9,972 nt of DNA, from assembly GCA_002343545.1 (NCBI GenBank), contig DDRA01000040.1, positions 40,299 to 50,270 on the forward strand, read 5' to 3'. Of this stretch, positions 7,049-9,972 are shown piece by piece. The stretch comes from Bacteriovoracaceae bacterium UBA2428. Its GTDB lineage: Bacteria > Bdellovibrionota > UBA2428. The number at the start of each line of letters is the position of its first letter. The first letter of the stretch is position 1. Position numbers and translations under genes: made by a program. Below the pieces are notes generated by a model that searched no databases, was not told the DNA's origin, and saw only the letters and a program-made list of their open reading frames with translations.

Positions 7049-7054
7049 GGAAGG
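7033..7054 (-). promoter_or_regulatory. Hairpin at the start codon of the AGE gene
   Basis: CCTTCCGT (7033-7040) and ACGGAAGG (7047-7054) form a perfect 8-bp inverted repeat with a 6-base spacer. In AGE mRNA the GTG start (7048-7046) sits at the 5' arm/loop junction, so folding would partly occlude initiation. No Shine-Dalgarno lies between this hairpin and the start. A DNA-binding operator is an equally possible reading. Confidence 0.4.
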
Positions 7055-7101
7055 ACTTTAGCCCTTTTGGGCGAACGAGGCTACGGCGACCGAGACCCGC
7101 G

Positions 7102-7129
7102 CCGACTAACTCTCGCTATCCGAACTAAC
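7102..7129. repeat. Short direct repeat in the divergent intergenic region
   Basis: CCGACTAAC (7102-7110) and CCGAACTAAC (7120-7129) are near-identical, differing by one extra A. Their shared ACTAAC cores are 19 bases apart, close to two helical turns. They lie between the divergent AGE and prepilin genes, where a regulator could bind. Two short copies in one region may also be chance. Confidence 0.25.
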
Positions 7130-7172
7130 GCGAAAGTGTGTGGGGCCACCGCACGCATACGCCGAGCGGCGA

Positions 7173-7200
7173 TTGGAATCGTCGCGTTCTCCGCTATTCT
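7173..7200 (+). promoter_or_regulatory. Predicted sigma-70-type promoter of the prepilin gene
   Basis: TTGGAA (7173-7178) and TATTCT (7195-7200) each match 4 of 6 bases of the -35 and -10 consensus, with a 16-base spacer. Transcription would be expected to start around 7206-7208, exactly at the GTG codon of the prepilin gene at 7207. This leaves no room for a 5' leader or Shine-Dalgarno, and none is seen. Confidence 0.4.
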
Positions 7201-7206
7201 GTATCC

Positions 7207-8163
7207 GTGAAAAAGAACAAGCTCGCGGGCTTCTCGCTCGTTCAAGTCATCGTCGCGGCCACCTTGATGGCCGGGCTGGCCTTCAGCCTGAACCAGTTCT
7301 TCGTGGGCGCTTTCCGCGCCCAGAAGCACGTTCAGAACACCGTCGAGTTCGATATCCTCGTGACCCAACTCAATTTACTCCTGACGAGTCGAGCGTGCGA
7401 CGGAGCTTTCCGCGACACGAGCGGCGTTTTGCGCCTGTTCAGTTCGACGCCGCCGGCGCCAGCCCCGGGCACGGGTGAGCTCTTAACTTCGCCCCTGCCC
7501 GTCGAGAAAATCACACAGGGAGGGGGATCGCTCCTCGACCGCGCGAGTCCCAATCTCGGCGGCGGCTTGACCCTCGACAAACTCGAGATCACGAGCGTCA
7601 CGAACGACGGCACCCAAGCCGTCACCGAAGGGACTCCCCCCGTGACGACGACCTATCCGCGCTACCTCATGGTCCTGGCGATCGGCGCAAACAAAGCCGA
7701 AGGCAGTCTCGGGAGAAAACGCCTCGACCGGAGTTTTTCGGTCAAAGTGCTCGTGGATCCGCTCAACTCCCACCGCGTCGTGAAGTGCGCGTCGGCCGAG
7801 CCGCCCGCGGCCATGGCTTCGCAGCTCAAAGACGTGGGCGAGATCACGAGCGGTGGTACACACACCTTCGATGTCTCCTCGCTCGGCTCGATCAAGATTC
7901 TCTTGGCCCGGCACTGCAGCGGAGATTCTATCGCCGGTGCGGCCATGCTCGCCAAGAAAGAAGACGGAACTTGGCACATGATTGTCACGGGGGGAAGCGG
8001 GAGCCGCGTCAGCGGCGAAGTCACGTCGACGGGAATCTGCTCCTCGGGCGGCACGATGGCGAGCGTCTTCGAGACCGGCGTCTGCGCGCGTATGGCGAGC
8101 GCGACGCAGTTGTTCGTGGCAATCGGCAACTGTTTCTACGGCGAGTACATGACCTTCCGGTGA
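7207..8163 (+). CDS. Type IV prepilin-like (minor pilin/pseudopilin-type) protein with Gln at mature position 5
   Basis: A 318-residue prepilin-like protein. A short basic leader MKKNKLAG ends at the prepilin-peptidase site Gly8/Phe9, followed by the hydrophobic FSLVQVIVAATLMAGLAFSL helix. The mature protein would be about 310 residues, larger than a major pilin and more like a minor pilin or pseudopilin. The usual Glu at mature position 5 is Gln13 here (codon CAA), a change that matters for N-methylation and subunit packing. The globular part has six cysteines (64, 194, 237, 278, 293, 309), with LTSRACDGAFRD near the start and GNCFYGEYMTF at the end. I chose the GTG at 7207 over the GTG at 7138 because the longer version would put a polar 23-residue extension before the leader. 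No other pilus gene is in the window. It probably joins a type IV pilus or type II secretion pseudopilus through the inner membrane. Confidence 0.85.
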   Translation: MKKNKLAGFSLVQVIVAATLMAGLAFSLNQFFVGAFRAQKHVQNTVEFDILVTQLNLLLTSRACDGAFRDTSGVLRLFSSTPPAPAPGTGELLTSPLPVEKITQGGGSLLDRASPNLGGGLTLDKLEITSVTNDGTQAVTEGTPPVTTTYPRYLMVLAIGANKAEGSLGRKRLDRSFSVKVLVDPLNSHRVVKCASAEPPAAMASQLKDVGEITSGGTHTFDVSSLGSIKILLARHCSGDSIAGAAMLAKKEDGTWHMIVTGGSGSRVSGEVTSTGICSSGGTMASVFETGVCARMASATQLFVAIGNCFYGEYMTFR

Positions 8164-8187
8164 TCGAACGAACTCGGGGCCGAGTCG

Positions 8188-9837
8188 TTAGCGATGCAAA
8201 ACGTTCCGGAGATTCTCGAGAAGCCGGTCACGATCGGCCGGCCCGAGCTCCTCTCGACGGGGGTTGTCCTCGCCGAGGGGGGGCATCTTGAGTCTCTTCA
8301 CTTGTAAGACCGCTTCGCGCAGCCACTCCTGGCCGTCGTCCGTCCGCAACCAGGATGTTTGCACTTCGCTTGCGTGGCAGTGCGCACAATGGACGCGCAT
8401 CGTTTCGACCGCCCGGGACAGATGGACGCCTCGAGAGCGCCCCGCGGCGTTGCCGAGCGTGCCTTCGTCGGATCTCCGCCGAGCGATCGGCGGTTGGGCG
8501 GCCTCAAGTTTTTTGATCGCGCGACCGAGCTCGTTCACCGCGGCCTCGGCGATGGCCGCACCCGCGTCCGACTCGCAAAGTTTCGTAAGATCCCGCGACG
8601 ACACCTGCTTTCCAAGGAGATCCGCCACCCGCCAGCCCTCCTTCAGGTAGAGGTCGCCGCCCCCGCTGGCGACGACGCCCTCTTCGTCTTCGTAGTCGCT
8701 AAAATTCAAACGGGGCTCCGGCACATCGATGCCTTTCGGAAGCCGAGCGGCCGCCTTCTCGAGGATCGGACCCATCATCCGCTGGAGCATGCCCGTCGTC
8801 CCGCCGCCCACGTAGTCAAAGGAGGCAGACTCCCGACGCGTCGGTTCTTGCGCGTCGGCCTTGAAGTCGTGGATTCCCAGGATTTGGCCGAGCAAAAGCG
8901 GTTGGGCCCGAGGATGGTAGTCTCCGCCCCGGGCCGACTTCACGACATCCGGGACGCCCAGGAGTTCGGCGACCCGTCGCAATCGAACGAGAAGCTCGCT
9001 TGGGGGACGACACATGGGGTTGAAAACGAGCGCGCTTGTCACGGCCAGGTCCGCGAAGCGAGGGGACTGCGTCACGCTCTCGCCAAGGATCAATCCGTTC
9101 AGCGAGAGCGCCTGCGCCGAGAACTGGGCGTTGGGGCGAGTCCGAACGTCCAGCGTGAAAGGGAATCGCCAAGGGAACAGCTCGTTGTCGGTCGCCCGCA
9201 TTCTTCGAAGGGCCGGCTCGAAGCGAGGCTCCTTTCGCTCGCGAAAGCTCCGCAGGGCCGCCTTGAGCGCCTCAACTTGGTCGGAGGGAATTTGGTCGTC
9301 GTCGTCGCCGACCATGCTCGGCCAGCGGTTGTAGTTCGGAAAAAGAAGGAGGGTCGGGATGCCGTGGCAATCCGTGCAGCGTTTGCCCGCCAACGCCCCC
9401 CCGTGCTGGGCCATCGGGTTTTCCTCCACGAGCAGCCCGCCGCCATCGCGCGAGGCGATCCGAAAAGGGCGAAGACCGCGGCCGTTACGGACGAGGATCT
9501 CGGCCGAGCGAAAGTGAGGCCCCTCGGGATCCGTCGTTAACCGCAGATAGACGTTTCCGTTTCCGCAAATGAGACCGAAGCGCGGGCCCTGACCGGGAGC
9601 GGAAGGACGAATATCCTCGCCCTGCGGACTGCTCGAACGGCGCAGAAAGGTCATCGACTCGCATACATCGGCGCCGTCTTGGCTAGTTGGCAAAAGGCCA
9701 ATGGCTTCGTCCACATTTTTCGCCGTCTTGCGCAAACACTCCGCGAAGTCTTCGGCCGGATCCGATGCGCAAGTTCCGGCCGAAACCGAGCGTGCGCCCA
9801 CCCCAAGCAAGAGCGCCCACTCACGCCATCTTCCCAT
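8188..9837 (-). CDS. Exported di-haem c-type cytochrome-like protein
   Basis: A 549-residue predicted periplasmic protein. The signal peptide (residues 1-20) has WALLLGVGARSVSA with cleavage after SVSA. Two CxxCH haem c sites are seen: CTDCH at 154-158 and CAHCH at 484-488, followed by KMPP (Met518), a typical axial-ligand position for the C-terminal haem. Met142 or Met175 could serve the first haem. An acidic GDDDDQ run follows the first site (178-182). There are ten cysteines in all, including C23, C34, C59 and C91 outside the haem sites. The 330 residues between haem sites match no cytochrome family I can name. The start is secure, since an in-frame TAA lies 9 bases upstream of this ATG; the Shine-Dalgarno is weak. 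It is convergent with the prepilin gene (24 bases between stops) and appears to be a single gene. Electron transfer is the likely role; the partner and any catalytic activity are unknown. Confidence 0.85.
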   Translation of the reverse strand: MGRWREWALLLGVGARSVSAGTCASDPAEDFAECLRKTAKNVDEAIGLLPTSQDGADVCESMTFLRRSSSPQGEDIRPSAPGQGPRFGLICGNGNVYLRLTTDPEGPHFRSAEILVRNGRGLRPFRIASRDGGGLLVEENPMAQHGGALAGKRCTDCHGIPTLLLFPNYNRWPSMVGDDDDQIPSDQVEALKAALRSFRERKEPRFEPALRRMRATDNELFPWRFPFTLDVRTRPNAQFSAQALSLNGLILGESVTQSPRFADLAVTSALVFNPMCRPPSELLVRLRRVAELLGVPDVVKSARGGDYHPRAQPLLLGQILGIHDFKADAQEPTRRESASFDYVGGGTTGMLQRMMGPILEKAAARLPKGIDVPEPRLNFSDYEDEEGVVASGGGDLYLKEGWRVADLLGKQVSSRDLTKLCESDAGAAIAEAAVNELGRAIKKLEAAQPPIARRRSDEGTLGNAAGRSRGVHLSRAVETMRVHCAHCHASEVQTSWLRTDDGQEWLREAVLQVKRLKMPPLGEDNPRREELGPADRDRLLENLRNVLHR

Positions 9838-9846
9838 GCGGTCTTA

Positions 9847-9863
9847 TCGGCGGGCATCGCCGA
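9847..9863 (-). promoter_or_regulatory. Inverted repeat in the leader of the cytochrome gene
   Basis: TCGGCG (9847-9852) and CGCCGA (9858-9863) form a perfect 6-bp stem with a 5-base loop, ending 9 bases upstream of the cytochrome ATG on the minus strand. If transcribed, it would sit where a ribosome binding site is expected. Short GC stems are common by chance in DNA of this composition. Confidence 0.25.
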
Positions 9864-9880
9864 AAGGCTCGAGCGCAAAC

Positions 9881-9896
9881 CGCCAACGCTTTGGCG
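9881..9896. promoter_or_regulatory. Palindrome CGCCAA-N4-TTGGCG upstream of the cytochrome gene
   Basis: CGCCAA (9881-9886) and TTGGCG (9891-9896) are perfectly symmetric around CGCT, 43 bases upstream of the cytochrome ATG. The form resembles a dimeric repressor or activator site. An A-rich tract (9914-9927), T-rich on the coding strand of the cytochrome, lies farther upstream. I found no convincing -35/-10 pair. Nothing else is supported in 9838-9972. Confidence 0.25.
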
Positions 9897-9972
9897 ACGT
9901 CTCCGTGCCGTACGAAAAATCAAAAAAGGGGATAGTAAGAGGCGGGGAATGGGTTCTCCCCGGGTCGTAGTG

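Noticed and set aside
7061..7072. GCCC-TTTT-GGGC palindrome upstream of the AGE gene
   Set aside because: A 4-bp stem is too short to support a terminator or operator call.
7138..7206. Upstream GTG at 7138 as the start of the prepilin gene
   Set aside because: It would place 23 polar residues before the MKKNKLAG leader, which is already a complete prepilin leader, and would include the predicted promoter in the coding region.
8172..8185. ACTCG/CGAGT hairpin between the convergent prepilin and cytochrome genes as a bidirectional terminator
   Set aside because: The stem is only 5 bp with no T-run on either strand; too weak to call.
8359..9540. 393-residue open frame on the plus strand opposite the cytochrome gene
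   Set aside because: The minus strand carries the signal peptide and both CxxCH sites; this frame is low-complexity and has no domain or plausible ribosome site.
9912..9961. Minus-strand terminator: GGGGA/TCCCC stem followed by a T-rich stretch
   Set aside because: The stem is only 5 bp with an 8-base loop and the T-rich stretch starts about 16 bases after it, so it does not have terminator geometry.

Overview
The window reads as a stretch of chromosome from a GC-rich diderm (Gram-negative) bacterium. Three predicted lipoproteins with clear lipoboxes (plus a CsgG/HfaB-type outer-membrane component), two further Sec-exported proteins and a type IV prepilin-like protein point to an outer membrane and a periplasm. 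The gene set (large S8 proteases, prepilin-like proteins, multi-domain c-type cytochromes with no obvious operon partners) would fit a Bdellovibrionota or other former 'deltaproteobacterial' lineage. That placement is inference only; no rRNA or other phylogenetic marker is present. There are no tRNAs, rRNAs, insertion sequences, integrases or CRISPR arrays, and no gene-free stretch longer than about 160 bases.

Layout. (1) Positions 1-1563, + strand: the 3' part of a CsgG/HfaB-family gene, then a DUF4810 lipoprotein and a DUF799 (GNA1162-like) lipoprotein. They are joined by two ATGA stop/start overlaps, so this is one translationally coupled operon for an envelope lipoprotein complex. (2) 1651-4332, +: a TTG-initiated 893-residue lipoprotein subtilase with an intact catalytic set but an enormously expanded S8 domain. 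A hairpin covers its ribosome binding site. (3) 4404-5900, +: a Sec-exported protein whose motif order resembles the glutamine-synthetase/GCS/amidoligase fold; this assignment is tentative. (4) 5915-7048, - strand: an AGE-family (N-acylglucosamine 2-epimerase / mannose isomerase type) enzyme with its catalytic residues present, convergent with the previous gene. (5) 7049-7206: divergent intergenic region with a plausible promoter whose predicted transcription start coincides with the GTG of the next gene. (6) 7207-8163, +: a large prepilin-like protein with Gln instead of Glu at mature position 5. (7) 8188-9837, -: an exported protein with two CxxCH haem motifs 330 residues apart, convergent with the prepilin. 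(8) 9838-9972: upstream region of the cytochrome gene with two short inverted repeats and nothing else that can be supported.

Seven of the eight genes encode proteins predicted to leave the cytoplasm; the AGE enzyme is the only cytoplasmic one. The lipoprotein trio is a clear operon. The protease and the ligase-fold protein are co-directional with a 71-base gap containing a terminator-like hairpin, so they may be separately transcribed but could act in the same compartment. The remaining genes look like independent units. The most unusual items are the expanded subtilase, the apparently exported ATP-ligase-like fold beside it, the E5Q prepilin and its possible leaderless promoter.
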